NCBI RefSeq assembly: GCF_024197615.1 | Contig: NZ_JAKUKE010000003.1 | Span: 1,265,436 to 1,329,435, forward strand | From: Desulfuromonas sp. KJ2020 | GTDB taxonomy: Bacteria > Desulfobacterota > Desulfuromonadia > Desulfuromonadales > SZUA-540 | Direction of reading: 5' to 3' | DNA length: 64,000 nucleotides | Shown: in pieces, positions 25,663 through 33,993 of the stretch | Layout of the letters: each line of letters opens with the position of its first letter | How positions within the stretch are numbered: position 1 is the first letter of the stretch | Made by a program: the position numbers and the translations under genes | The notes under the pieces: generated by a model | What the model was told of the DNA's origin: nothing | Database searches by the model: none | What the model saw: the letters and a program-made list of their open reading frames with translations, nothing else

Positions 25663-27756
25663 CTAGAAGGTAAGATTCAGGCTGGCTACCGTATTCCATG
25701 AATTGTTTCCCTCATCTCTCAGGTACCCATAAAGCGCACGCAGGGAAATGTATGAGCTTAAAGACCATAAAATTTGTAGTTCATAGGTCTGGTATTGCCG
25801 TTCTTCCCAGCCGAGAACCACATTGCCCGTCGTCTGGATTTTTGGGGTCGTCCGCCAGGCGACGCTGCCGGCGGTGGTGATATCACCCGAGTTTTCCTCA
25901 TAATCTACCTGCGAAAGCAGGAGAAGGATGTCGGACGGGCGATAATTGATCTTGCCGCCAAAGATGGAAGTGTCCTGGTTTTCAGAATTGGCGCCAAGGT
26001 CGCCATCGTACTGGGTCGAGGTTCGCGTGTAGGTGACATCAACGGTTAAGCGTGGCGAAAAGCGGGCTGTGCTGTCGTAGCGCCAGGTCGTTGTCGTCGT
26101 TCCGGTGGAAGCAAGTTCATTTCGATTACGATCCCAGTTCAGGGAAAACCTTGCGGTCAGATCCGGAAAAATCACGGCAGAAATATAGCCATTTAACGAA
26201 TCCTGCAGATTTTCCTTCACCGACCCCACATAGTTGTCGGTATGGGTGTATCCAGCCGATGCATCGAGACTGTCCAGGGGAGATGAAGTCATCGAAATCG
26301 AATAGGAGCGTCCCACCCTTTTGCTTTCAGCTTCATTGCGTCTGTCGGTCTGGTTGACACCGACAAGAGTAGAAAAATAGCGGTTCAGAATATAGTTTGC
26401 GGTCACGGATTGATTGAGTTCGGTGCTGTCACGGCCTGGATCCAGCTCCCGGTCGGTGTGACGCAGATTGTAATTGAAGCGCCACTGACTCGAAGGTTGG
26501 TAGGCCAGGGAAACGTTGGCTTTTCGATCGACAAAGCGGTTTTCAAACCGTTCAACCGGCGCCGTGGATTGCCTCGCCTCCCCCACCTCCAACTCGGTGA
26601 CATTGACCGTCTCCGTCGACACCGCCGTTCGCTCCGAGACCGCCTTGAAATACCTCACCTCGATATTTCCGGTGGGGATGTTGACCTCTAGCACGGATCG
26701 CCCGTTTTCAAGGTCGTACTCCAGCAAGGTACCCGGATCCAGCGGAATCCAGTCCAAGCCATTGTCGCTGGTGTAGAAGCTCCACGACAGCAGAGTCTGG
26801 GCGGTCAGCGAGATTTCCCTGTCCAGATAGATGCGCAGGCGGTTAAAGGGCTGGAAACTCATTTGCAGCGCCATATTTTGCGTCAGGCCGGACTGGAGAA
26901 GCTCGACCCCGGCCGAATCGATGAAATTGCCATCAATCAGTTGGTCGTTCAGAGGCAAGGTACCCAAACCGGGAGTATCGTCAGCGCCGGAATAGGCCTC
27001 CAAGGTCAGTCGGTTGATCGGGATGAAGATTTCGCCGCCGATACCAACACGCGTTTCACGGTCGCTGTTGTCATAAGAAACCTGGTAAGCCCCTGAAAGG
27101 GTAAGTCGTCCGTCAAGGAGGGTTCTGCTACCCTGAACCTGACCGAAATGCCGGGAGGTGTCTGAGGTTGTCGCGGTGGTCATATCCTCGCTGGAGTTCA
27201 GTCGATAGTCGTACAAAACCCGCAGGCCAGACCAGTCATAATCAAACCGTGCTCCGACATAGGAGGATTCCTGGTCGAGTTCGCGCGGCCTTTCTTCGTC
27301 ATAAGCGCGGGTCTGTCCATAGTTGAGACGAATCCGCGGCCATTTCTGGTTCTGGGTAAAGACGTTGGCGTCCCAGGACTGACTTACGCGATCCGAACGC
27401 TCGGAAGATTCCTGCCAGGTCTCTACGGCACTGAGGTTCACGGAGAAGAGATCGTTAAACACGTCAACCGACACCGTCGGCGTCAACAGGCTGTTGCGCT
27501 CCCCACCTTCCCTGCGGTTATTGTTGTAGCGGGCCGAACCCGCAAAATTCATGGCTTCCGTAAGCTCTTTACTGAAATCAAGGTTGTAGTATTCGTTGAA
27601 TGACCAGGGAACATCAAGGTCTCCTCCCTGGTCCGCATACTGCCAAGTGCCCGACAACCCCAGGGGAGAAGCTGCGAAAAGAAGATTTTGGCCCCCTCCC
27701 CCAAAAGGGGAGAGAGCCAAACCGATAAAAAGGATCTTGGCTATTTTTTTAAACAA
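25663..27756 (-). CDS. Large outer-membrane beta-barrel protein
   Basis: Encodes 697 residues with a signal peptide ending LLFAAS. The mature chain alternates short amphipathic strands with turns throughout (for example WRFNYNLRHTDREL, VTANYILNRYFSTLVGVNQTDRR, YSISMTSSPLDSLDASAGYTHTDN) and ends with phenylalanine (ASLNLTF), the classic beta-signal. No CXXCH is present. Size would allow more than 20 strands. In Geobacter porin-cytochrome conduits a barrel of this kind encases a multihaem protein, so the 26-haem lipoprotein or the 12-haem cytochromes encoded alongside are candidate partners. It follows the 12-haem gene by 35 bp. Confidence 0.88.
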   Translation of the reverse strand: MFKKIAKILFIGLALSPFGGGGQNLLFAASPLGLSGTWQYADQGGDLDVPWSFNEYYNLDFSKELTEAMNFAGSARYNNNRREGGERNSLLTPTVSVDVFNDLFSVNLSAVETWQESSERSDRVSQSWDANVFTQNQKWPRIRLNYGQTRAYDEERPRELDQESSYVGARFDYDWSGLRVLYDYRLNSSEDMTTATTSDTSRHFGQVQGSRTLLDGRLTLSGAYQVSYDNSDRETRVGIGGEIFIPINRLTLEAYSGADDTPGLGTLPLNDQLIDGNFIDSAGVELLQSGLTQNMALQMSFQPFNRLRIYLDREISLTAQTLLSWSFYTSDNGLDWIPLDPGTLLEYDLENGRSVLEVNIPTGNIEVRYFKAVSERTAVSTETVNVTELEVGEARQSTAPVERFENRFVDRKANVSLAYQPSSQWRFNYNLRHTDRELDPGRDSTELNQSVTANYILNRYFSTLVGVNQTDRRNEAESKRVGRSYSISMTSSPLDSLDASAGYTHTDNYVGSVKENLQDSLNGYISAVIFPDLTARFSLNWDRNRNELASTGTTTTTWRYDSTARFSPRLTVDVTYTRTSTQYDGDLGANSENQDTSIFGGKINYRPSDILLLLSQVDYEENSGDITTAGSVAWRTTPKIQTTGNVVLGWEERQYQTYELQILWSLSSYISLRALYGYLRDEGNNSWNTVASLNLTF

Positions 27757-27791
27757 AAGCCGGTCCTTATCACCACATTAAAGATGAAGAA

Positions 27792-28646
27792 TCAATTCGC
27801 TGGCAAGGTTAGAGAGTGCGCGTCACCATGACAGGCCTGACAACCGGTAAACTTCTGAAGCATGGCTTCACTGTGCGGCGCCCCATGACAGGTACTGCAC
27901 TCGGGCACATGGCCGTGGCTGTCGGCATGGCAGACAACGCAATTCAAACCCGCATGTTTGCGGGAACTGGCTTGATGAACCGCCGCCACCGCCCCATGAC
28001 AGTCGGCGCAGATTGCGTTGTTGACCTCCGTGCCGTAATGAATCCGGCGCGGGGAATGGACAGGATGACAGCTCAAGCAATCCGGGTTCGACACAAATGG
28101 GGTGTGCGGCGCGGGATGGCATTCGGTGCAGGCCGGCTTGTATCCGTGGCGGGTGTGATGACATTCCGCACAACTGACCGCGGTATGCAGGCTGTTGAAC
28201 TGGGTCAGCTCTTTCCCCTGGCTGTCATGGCAGGTGTTGCAGTTTTTCTCGAGCGTCTTCAGGTCGGTAAGGCTTTCAACGGGCGCGTGGGCATTCAGGT
28301 GGCATTGCAGGCAGGCCTTGAAGTTGGGGCCGTGCGCCTCGCCATGGCAATTAACACATTGGGGAACGACCTGCTGCCAATCGCGCCCGGGCTTCCAGGT
28401 ATGAAATGTTTCATGACACTGCGCACAATGTAGCTGATGCTTACCCCCTTTATCACGGATATCCGTAAAGACCGTCATGTGACACTGGGCGCAGTCAAGA
28501 GTAGTCAATGGCTTGACCGGCTGCTGGTAGACATTGGCTGCCTCACCGTCGGCGGCGTGCAGTTGTCCGCCACCAGCGAACATCGTGATGGCTGCAGTCA
28601 GCAGAACAGCCAGGATGGTGGGAAAATTACGTCTGCTGCTTTTCAT
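27792..28646 (-). CDS. 12-haem periplasmic cytochrome B
   Basis: Encodes 284 residues with a signal peptide ending LHAA. I count twelve CXXCH motifs (CAQCH twice, CVNCH, CLQCH, CNTCH, CAECH, CTECH, CLSCH, CADCH, CVVCH, CSTCH, CQACH). It shares block structure with the adjacent upstream cytochrome: CxxCHM after the signal, KGGKHQ, SRKHA, and PECSTCHGxPH followed by a last haem near the C terminus, so they arose by tandem duplication. Likely a soluble periplasmic carrier linking inner-membrane quinol oxidation to the outer-membrane conduit. The direct partner is unknown. Confidence 0.9.
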   Translation of the reverse strand: MKSSRRNFPTILAVLLTAAITMFAGGGQLHAADGEAANVYQQPVKPLTTLDCAQCHMTVFTDIRDKGGKHQLHCAQCHETFHTWKPGRDWQQVVPQCVNCHGEAHGPNFKACLQCHLNAHAPVESLTDLKTLEKNCNTCHDSQGKELTQFNSLHTAVSCAECHHTRHGYKPACTECHPAPHTPFVSNPDCLSCHPVHSPRRIHYGTEVNNAICADCHGAVAAVHQASSRKHAGLNCVVCHADSHGHVPECSTCHGAPHSEAMLQKFTGCQACHGDAHSLTLPAN

Positions 28647-28691
28647 TTTGGATCCCCCTATTCATCTCATGATTCCCCGAAGAGAAAGGAA

Positions 28692-28714
28692 GGGGCGGTC
28701 GTCAAACCGCCCCC
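28692..28714 (-). terminator. Hairpin between the two 12-haem cytochrome genes
   Basis: A GC-rich inverted repeat (GGGGCGG / CCGCCCC, 8-nt loop) lies just after the stop of the first cytochrome gene, followed on the minus strand by TTCCTTTCTC. It could partially terminate transcription or stabilise the upstream mRNA, giving more of the first cytochrome than of distal products. Confidence 0.5.
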
Positions 28715-28719
28715 GTTTT

Positions 28720-29520
28720 TTACTTGGGCATGTCCAAGGCATGGGCGTCAAGATGACAGTCGAGGCAATTGGGGAATTTGCTGTGCATGGCACTACCGTG
28801 GGGCAATCCATGACAGGTACTGCACTCAGGCACGACCTTATGCTGGCCCTTGTGGCAGTAAGCACACAGCAGGGCACCATGTTTTCTGGAGGTATTGGTC
28901 AAATTCTGACTGACATCGCCATGACAACTGCCGCACAGAGGAGACGGCAGGTCGTCCGCATACTTAACGACCAACGGCATATGGGGCTTGTGGCAGCGCA
29001 GGCAGTCCTGATAGGTCATGTCGCTCGAATGGGGAGCGTGACACTCGTTGCAGGCTGTAGCTTGACCGTGGGTAAGGTGACATTCCTTACAATCAAGTTG
29101 GGCGTGCATGCTGGGATAAGCTTCCATTTCTTGTCCAGGTCCGGCGTGACAGGTCAGGCAGACAGGCTTCACCGAGGCAATCTGGGTAAAATCCATTTCC
29201 ATGGGATAATGGGGGTAATGGCAGGACTGACAGTTTTCTAGAGCATAGTGGGCCTTTTCACCCGCATCGTGGCACATGCTGCATTCCGGAATGGCATTGG
29301 ACCCCATGGGGGGATGTTCAAGGTGACAATCCTGACAATTGACTGCGGTCTGGTGCTTGCCTCCCTTGGTATTGACGTCCCGCACAGCCTGCATGTGGCA
29401 CTTGATGCAATCTTTGATTTCGAGGGGAACGACATGTTTGGTGGCTTCATCCGCTGCCATAGCCTTACCAGCGAGCAGTACAAGTGTGAGACCTAAGGCC
29501 ATCAGGGCAAACCTCTTCAT
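28720..29520 (-). CDS. 12-haem periplasmic cytochrome A
   Basis: Encodes 266 residues from the ATG at 29520 (MKRFALMALG), which has the strong site AGGAGG 5 nt upstream; a longer frame exists but is not needed. The signal peptide ends KAMAA. Twelve CXXCH motifs (CIKCHM, CQDCH, CSMCH, CQSCH, CLTCH, CKECH, CNECH, CLRCHKPH, CGSCH, CAYCH, CSTCHG, CLDCH) are spaced about 20 residues apart. It is a paralogue of the next gene. The high haem density and small size fit a soluble periplasmic electron shuttle or store. Second gene of the island, 58 bp after the propeller gene. Confidence 0.9.
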   Translation of the reverse strand: MKRFALMALGLTLVLLAGKAMAADEATKHVVPLEIKDCIKCHMQAVRDVNTKGGKHQTAVNCQDCHLEHPPMGSNAIPECSMCHDAGEKAHYALENCQSCHYPHYPMEMDFTQIASVKPVCLTCHAGPGQEMEAYPSMHAQLDCKECHLTHGQATACNECHAPHSSDMTYQDCLRCHKPHMPLVVKYADDLPSPLCGSCHGDVSQNLTNTSRKHGALLCAYCHKGQHKVVPECSTCHGLPHGSAMHSKFPNCLDCHLDAHALDMPK

Positions 29521-29578
29521 TTTTCCTCCTGTTTCCTGTGATGTCATGGTGGAATTTCAGCAATAGAGGGACAGTCCC

Positions 29579-30565
29579 TCAAGGTTTAACGGAAAAGATC
29601 TGAACACGTTGATTGAAGGTGTCCGTCACCCATAAGCGACCGTACCGATCCAAGGCGACGTCCGACGGAAAGTAGAACCAGCCCCGCTCTCCACCCAAAC
29701 CACCGAGTTCGAGGATAAACTCTCCCTGCAGAGAGTAGGCAGAGACCGCGTGACGCATAAAGTCGACGATAAATATTCGACCGTTCTCTTCATCGACAGC
29801 AAGGCCTCGCGGCCTGGACAATTTGCCCTGCACCCCGCCTTTTTGACCGAACTGGTACAGAAAATTTTCGTTTTCATCATAAACAAAAACTCTGCTGACT
29901 TCCTCACTGAGAAGGTAAAGCCGCCCGCTATCACCCCGGACCACGGAGTTGATTTTGACTTTTTCCTTCACCCCCAGAACCTCGTCAAAAGGTTGCAGAA
30001 TATGGGAAAACTCTCCGGATAAATCCAGAACAATGCAACCATGGTCGTCATTGCCGGCGACGTAGATTTTGCCGTTATTGCCGATGGTCATCTCGCGAGG
30101 AACAAAGGTCTCCGCATTGGCAAAACCGTTAAAAGCAATATCCTGGATCGGGAGAAGAGCTCCATCAAATTGCCGAATCAATCCTCCCTTACGCTTGTCC
30201 GTGGGGCCGAGAAGAACATAAGCGCGGCCATTAAAGGCAAAATAATTCATCACGGCCTGCAGACCGCGGCCCTGGCCGAAATAAAACTTTGGGAAAAAAT
30301 CCAGAGAATAGACCACGAGCTGATTATTGCCCGAGTCGACGACAACCATTTCATCTTGTTCCCGATCAAAAAAAATCGAACCGGGATACCGAAGTTCTGA
30401 CCCTTTGGCGTCAAGCTTTAAAACAGCCTGGGCGCTGATGCGCAAAGGCAAACTGTCTTCTGCGTCGAGAATTTCGGTAAAAAGGGGATAGATCAAACAA
30501 AAAGAGATGATAATTAAAAAGTTTTTTTGAATGAGCTTATCCAGGGAACCACCTATTACTTGCAT
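29579..30565 (-). CDS. NHL-repeat beta-propeller protein, first gene of the island
   Basis: Encodes about 328 residues if translation starts at the ATG at 30565 (MQVIGGSLDKLI); an in-frame GTG at 30613 would add 16 residues, and neither has a strong ribosome-binding site, so the start is uncertain. A hydrophobic segment (NFLIIISFCLIYPLF) serves as signal or anchor. NHL repeats follow: GSIFFDREQDEMVVVDSGN, PREMTIGNNGKIYVAGNDD, RPRGLAVDEENGRIFIVD and PSDVALDRYGRLWVTDTFNQ. Probably periplasmic. An NHL protein also neighbours omcS in Geobacter, as I recall. A candidate sigma-54 promoter and palindrome lie upstream. Confidence 0.85.
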   Translation of the reverse strand: MQVIGGSLDKLIQKNFLIIISFCLIYPLFTEILDAEDSLPLRISAQAVLKLDAKGSELRYPGSIFFDREQDEMVVVDSGNNQLVVYSLDFFPKFYFGQGRGLQAVMNYFAFNGRAYVLLGPTDKRKGGLIRQFDGALLPIQDIAFNGFANAETFVPREMTIGNNGKIYVAGNDDHGCIVLDLSGEFSHILQPFDEVLGVKEKVKINSVVRGDSGRLYLLSEEVSRVFVYDENENFLYQFGQKGGVQGKLSRPRGLAVDEENGRIFIVDFMRHAVSAYSLQGEFILELGGLGGERGWFYFPSDVALDRYGRLWVTDTFNQRVQIFSVKP

Positions 30566-30674
30566 AAAATACTCGAGACTGAAAACCCGCCATGCTGATT
30601 GGCTCCGAGTCACATGCAGGGTTTATACCTACATTGGCGATCACTAAGATATAAGCATTTTCTCATGGTAGAAA

Positions 30675-30690
30675 AGCTACTTGACAGCCA
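30675..30690 (-). promoter_or_regulatory. Candidate sigma-54 promoter of the cytochrome island
   Basis: The minus strand reads CTGGCTGTCAAGTAGCTT, with GG (30689-30688) and GC (30677-30676) 10 nt apart. It keeps TGGC and the -12 GC but lacks the AC after TGGC and one T before GC, so it is weaker than the site at 11272. Predicted start near 30663. An alternative GG-N10-GC at about 30615-30632 is poorer. Confidence 0.4.
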
Positions 30691-30759
30691 GCAAAAATCA
30701 AGACGCCTGCAGGCCGATAGGCCAAATGCCCTAGCATCTGGCCATTTCCCTACACCAGA

Positions 30760-30775
30760 TGGGGCAAAGCCCCCA
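30760..30775. promoter_or_regulatory. Palindromic operator upstream of the cytochrome island
   Basis: TGGGG-CAAAGC-CCCCA is an inverted repeat with a 6-nt spacer, nearly identical to the site upstream of OmcS-like A (TGGGGCATATCCCCCA). It lies about 107 bp upstream of the predicted start. The remainder of 30776-31188 contains a short hairpin (GCCCCG/CGGGGC at 31131-31147) and AT-rich DNA; I see no gene there. Confidence 0.5.
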
Positions 30776-31188
30776 ATTAAGTTTTTCACATAGAAGCTAT
30801 CCTGTAAATGCGCTCACGATAGAATCCCGATACAAATTGAAGGTCATATCTTCACAATCCCTCAGAAAAAAGAAAATAACTTTCCCCAGATACCATCATT
30901 AATTTAACTAGTTGCGCACTACATCATGAAGCAGGACGAATGGAGATTTCACATTGTTTAAAGTTTAATGCCTGTGAAGACAAACGCAAGGGATTATGGG
31001 AAGGGCCCTGGCAAAGAGCCTCAAAAGAGAGGACAGATCGATTTTTTAATTAGATAAAAACAATACCGCCAAGTAAAGCAAGACGAACTCTGTGCAGGTA
31101 TAGATTTCACTGAATCTGCTGATGGGTTGCAGCCCCGGAAAACGGGGCGCTAGATATAAGTGCTTGAAGTTCCAGCGAAGACGGGCTT

Positions 31189-31677
31189 TTAAGAAGTGGC
31201 GCAGTCGCTTTGATCGCCGCGGATTTTGGCGACGGCGTGAGGAAGGGTGGGCCAGACAGCTTCTAGATTTTCCAGGGCGCCCTTGGGGCTGCCGGGGAGA
31301 TTGAGAATAAGGGTCCCCTGTCGAATACCGGCTACGGCGCGGGACAGGGCGGCCCGGGGGGTGATCTGCAAACTGCGCAGCCGCATGAGTTCGGCCAGGC
31401 CGGGTATCAGGCGGTCGACGACCCGCTGGGTGGCTTCCGGGGTGACGTCACGAGGGGAGACGCCGGTGCCGCCGGTGGTCAGCAGCAGGTGAGGCGAGAC
31501 CAGCGCGGTCCAATGCATAAGCCGGTCAGCGATTTGCGCTTCTTCGTCGGGGAGGATTTCCAGGGCGACGGTAGAGACGCCGTGCTCCTCCAGCCACTGT
31601 TTCAAGGCCGGGCCGCTGGTATCGACCCTCTCGCCCCGCGAACCCTTGTCGCTGATGGTTAGAATGACCGCCTTCAT
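31189..31677 (-). CDS. mog: MogA/MoaB-type molybdopterin adenylyltransferase
   Basis: Encodes 162 residues from the ATG at 31677 (MKAVILTISDKGSRG), with AGGAGG 8 nt upstream and a 4-nt overlap with the moaC stop. It has the MoCF-biosynthesis fold with TTGGTGVSPRDVTPEAT, LPGSPKGALENLE and the N-terminal SDKGSRGERVDTSGP. The enzyme adenylylates molybdopterin before metal insertion by MoeA. It is the distal gene of the cofactor cluster. Confidence 0.92.
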   Translation of the reverse strand: MKAVILTISDKGSRGERVDTSGPALKQWLEEHGVSTVALEILPDEEAQIADRLMHWTALVSPHLLLTTGGTGVSPRDVTPEATQRVVDRLIPGLAELMRLRSLQITPRAALSRAVAGIRQGTLILNLPGSPKGALENLEAVWPTLPHAVAKIRGDQSDCATS

Positions 31678-32156
31678 CCCTGCGCCTCCTTCCGGTACAG
31701 GCCACTCTTGCCCCCCTCCTTCAGGAGCAGCGCCACCTCGCCAATGGTGATGGCGCGATCCACCCCTTTGCACATATCGTAGATGGTCAGCGCCGCCACG
31801 GACGCCGCCACCATGGCTTCCATCTCCACGCCGGTACGCTCCACTGCCTTGACGGTCGCCTCAATGCAAATGCGATGATTGTCATCGTCAAAGAAGAATT
31901 CAATCCATACCGCGTGCAAGGCCAGGGGATGAGCCAGAGGGATAAGATCGGGGGTCTTCTTGGCGGCGGCGATGCCGGCCAGCCTGGCCACGGCGAGTAC
32001 ATCCCCTTTCTTCATTTCCCCCTGACGAATACTCCGCAGCGTCGAAGGGCTCATGGAGACGCAGGCCCCGACGACAGCACGGCGCAGCGTCGGCGCCTTG
32101 GCACTGACATCGACCATGATGGCCTGCCCCTGCTCGTCAAAATGGTTGAAGGACAT
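31674..32156 (-). CDS. moaC: MoaC, cyclic pyranopterin monophosphate synthase
   Basis: Encodes 160 residues, the usual MoaC size. Conserved blocks are present: MVDVSAKAPTLRRAV, KGDVLAVARLAGIAAAKKTPDLIPLAHPL (with the active-site histidine and lysine region) and TGVEMEAMVAASVAALTIYDMCK. MoaC converts the MoaA product into cPMP, the first stable molybdopterin intermediate. It is coupled to mog by a 4-nt overlap and follows tatA by 29 bp. Confidence 0.95.
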   Translation of the reverse strand: MSFNHFDEQGQAIMVDVSAKAPTLRRAVVGACVSMSPSTLRSIRQGEMKKGDVLAVARLAGIAAAKKTPDLIPLAHPLALHAVWIEFFFDDDNHRICIEATVKAVERTGVEMEAMVAASVAALTIYDMCKGVDRAITIGEVALLLKEGGKSGLYRKEAQG

Positions 32157-32185
32157 TCGTCACTCCTGGGTAAAAAGGTTTGATC

Positions 32186-32374
32186 TCAGACTTTTTTTTC
32201 CGCTGAATCGTCAACGCGCTGGGCTTCCTCCAGAGGTTCTTCCTTGAGGCCCGACTTGAAGTTGCGAATGCCCTTGCCAAGAGCGCCGCCGACCTGGGGC
32301 AGCTTGCCGGCGCCAAAAATGACCATGACCAGCACCAGAATGATGAGGAGTTCCTGAGTCCCGAGTCCAAACAT
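32186..32374 (-). CDS. tatA: TatA/E component of the twin-arginine translocase
   Basis: Encodes 62 residues: [29 protein letters not shown] gives the short membrane helix, the FGAGKLP hinge, and an amphipathic helix ([15 protein letters not shown]) before a charged tail. TatA oligomers form the pore for folded Tat substrates. Its place inside a molybdenum-cofactor cluster, close to a Tat-exported formate dehydrogenase, suggests dedicated co-expression. tatB and tatC are not in the window. Confidence 0.93.
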   Translation of the reverse strand: MFGLGTQELLIILVLVMVIFGAGKLPQVGGALGKGIRNFKSGLKEEPLEEAQRVDDSAEKKV

Positions 32375-32420
32375 ATGCTATCTCCTTAATTTTCCTTTGG
32401 GGTAAAAAACGATAAAAAAC

Positions 32421-32876
32421 TCAGTTGGCGGATTCGCGACCGCCATCCTGCAGATGAATAGGGTCGCCCGGCCGCACGAGACCGCCTTTAAGCACCCGGG
32501 CAAAGACGCCTTCACGCGGCATGACACAGTCACCGGCCTGGTAGTAAATGGCGCAGCGGTTGTGGCATTCCTTGCCGATACGGGTGATCTCCAGCAGTGC
32601 CGCCCCCAGGGTCAGGCGGCTGCCGATGGGGAGGGCCGTCAAGGCAATACCGCGGGTAACGATATTTTCAGCAAAGTCGCCGGAGCCCAGGCGCAAGCCC
32701 TTGGCGCGCATGGTGTCGATGCTCTCCTCGGCCAGCAGACTGACCTGCCGATCCCAGTCGCCAGCGTGGGCGTCCCCGACAATGCCATGGTTTTCCTTGA
32801 GCAGGATCGAGTCGACGGGCTTTTTCTGCTCGCCCTTGTTTTCACTGATGCAGACGGCGATTACCGATGGTTCCAT
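32421..32876 (-). CDS. MOSC-domain protein
   Basis: Encodes 151 residues from the ATG at 32876 (MEPSVIAVCISENKG), with GGAG 8 nt upstream; an in-frame ATG 6 codons earlier lies before that site. The MOSC features are visible: LKENHGIVGDAHAGDWDRQVSLL, GDFAENIVTRGI, GSRLTLGAALLEITRIGKECH with a conserved cysteine. MOSC domains, first seen in Moco sulfurase, bind molybdopterin and sulfur, and small ones often neighbour moa genes. Exact reaction unknown. Confidence 0.88.
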   Translation of the reverse strand: MEPSVIAVCISENKGEQKKPVDSILLKENHGIVGDAHAGDWDRQVSLLAEESIDTMRAKGLRLGSGDFAENIVTRGIALTALPIGSRLTLGAALLEITRIGKECHNRCAIYYQAGDCVMPREGVFARVLKGGLVRPGDPIHLQDGGRESAN

Positions 32877-32909
32877 GGGTTGATCTCCTGGCATGAATGG
32901 AGCAGCCTT

Positions 32910-33887
32910 CTAGCCGCCGATGGTGGACATGGAGAAAGCCGGGCCGCGCTCGCTTTCCTCGTCGAGATGATGTCCAGAGGCCTTGCCCTTGACAATGTCG
33001 AGCAGGGCCCGCTGCACGGCCGGCATATCGCCACTGTGCAGAACAGGGCGCAGATCCACGGCCTCCCCGGAAAAGAGACAGCTGCGCGCCTTTCCGGTGG
33101 CCGTCACCCGGATGCGGTTGCAGCTGTCGCAGAAATGACTGGAAACCGGAGTGATGATGCCGAAAGTGCCGGCGGCACCGTCAAGGCGGTAGTCACGGGA
33201 CGGCCCACAGAGAGCCCCCCGTGACAGCGCCTGATACGCATATTTTTCGCCGATACGGGCCAAAATCTCCTCGCCGCGCACCACCTGCTCCTGCCAACCG
33301 GCGTCCTGAATGTTGGGCATATATTCGATAAAACGGACGCTCTGCGCCTTCGCAAGCGTCATAGCGGCGAAATCCACCACTTCATCATCATTGATGCCGC
33401 GCATGACGACCATGTTGAGCTTGACGGCGAGCCCGGCCTCCTCGGCGGCGGCGATGCCGGCCAGCACCTGGGCGAGGTCGCCGCAGCGCGTGATGGGACG
33501 GAAACGTTCGGGCTGCAGGGTATCCAGACTGATGTTCACTCGCTTCACCCCGGCGGCCTTCAAATCGGGCGCCAGCTCGGGCAGGAGGATGCCATTGGTC
33601 GTCAGCACCAGCTCTTTCAATCCCGGCAATTTCGAGAGTTCGCTCAGAAAGGGGATGAGCCCCTTGCGCACCAGGGGTTCGCCGCCGGTGATGCGAATCT
33701 TCTCAATCCCCAAAGACACCGCCGCCCGGGCCACACAGTGGAGTTCTTCGTAGCTGAGAATATCGTCGTGGTCGAGCTTGGCAACACCCTCCGCCGGCAT
33801 GCAATAGCGACAGCGCAGATTGCAGCGATCGGTGACCGACAGACGCAGGTAGTTGACTTTACGATTGAATCCGTCCAGAAGTTCCAT
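32910..33887 (-). CDS. moaA: MoaA, GTP 3',8-cyclase (radical SAM)
   Basis: Encodes 325 residues from the ATG at 33887 (MELLDGFNRKV), with GGAAAG about 6 nt upstream. The radical-SAM cluster motif is CNLRCRYC; the C-terminal [4Fe-4S] site uses CDSCNRIRVTATGKARSC. The chain ends in Gly-Gly (STIGG), the tail needed for activity in MoaA. It starts molybdopterin synthesis from GTP, its product going to MoaC. moaD/moaE are not in the window. Confidence 0.96.
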   Translation of the reverse strand: MELLDGFNRKVNYLRLSVTDRCNLRCRYCMPAEGVAKLDHDDILSYEELHCVARAAVSLGIEKIRITGGEPLVRKGLIPFLSELSKLPGLKELVLTTNGILLPELAPDLKAAGVKRVNISLDTLQPERFRPITRCGDLAQVLAGIAAAEEAGLAVKLNMVVMRGINDDEVVDFAAMTLAKAQSVRFIEYMPNIQDAGWQEQVVRGEEILARIGEKYAYQALSRGALCGPSRDYRLDGAAGTFGIITPVSSHFCDSCNRIRVTATGKARSCLFSGEAVDLRPVLHSGDMPAVQRALLDIVKGKASGHHLDEESERGPAFSMSTIGG

Positions 33888-33993
33888 CCAGCTCTTTCCT
33901 TTTTCGCGGCGGACAGCCAAAACAGAACCGAATTTACCCCATAATCATACACCAGGTTCTTTTCGCCCCGCACCCTTTTCTTTGGCCCCGTAC

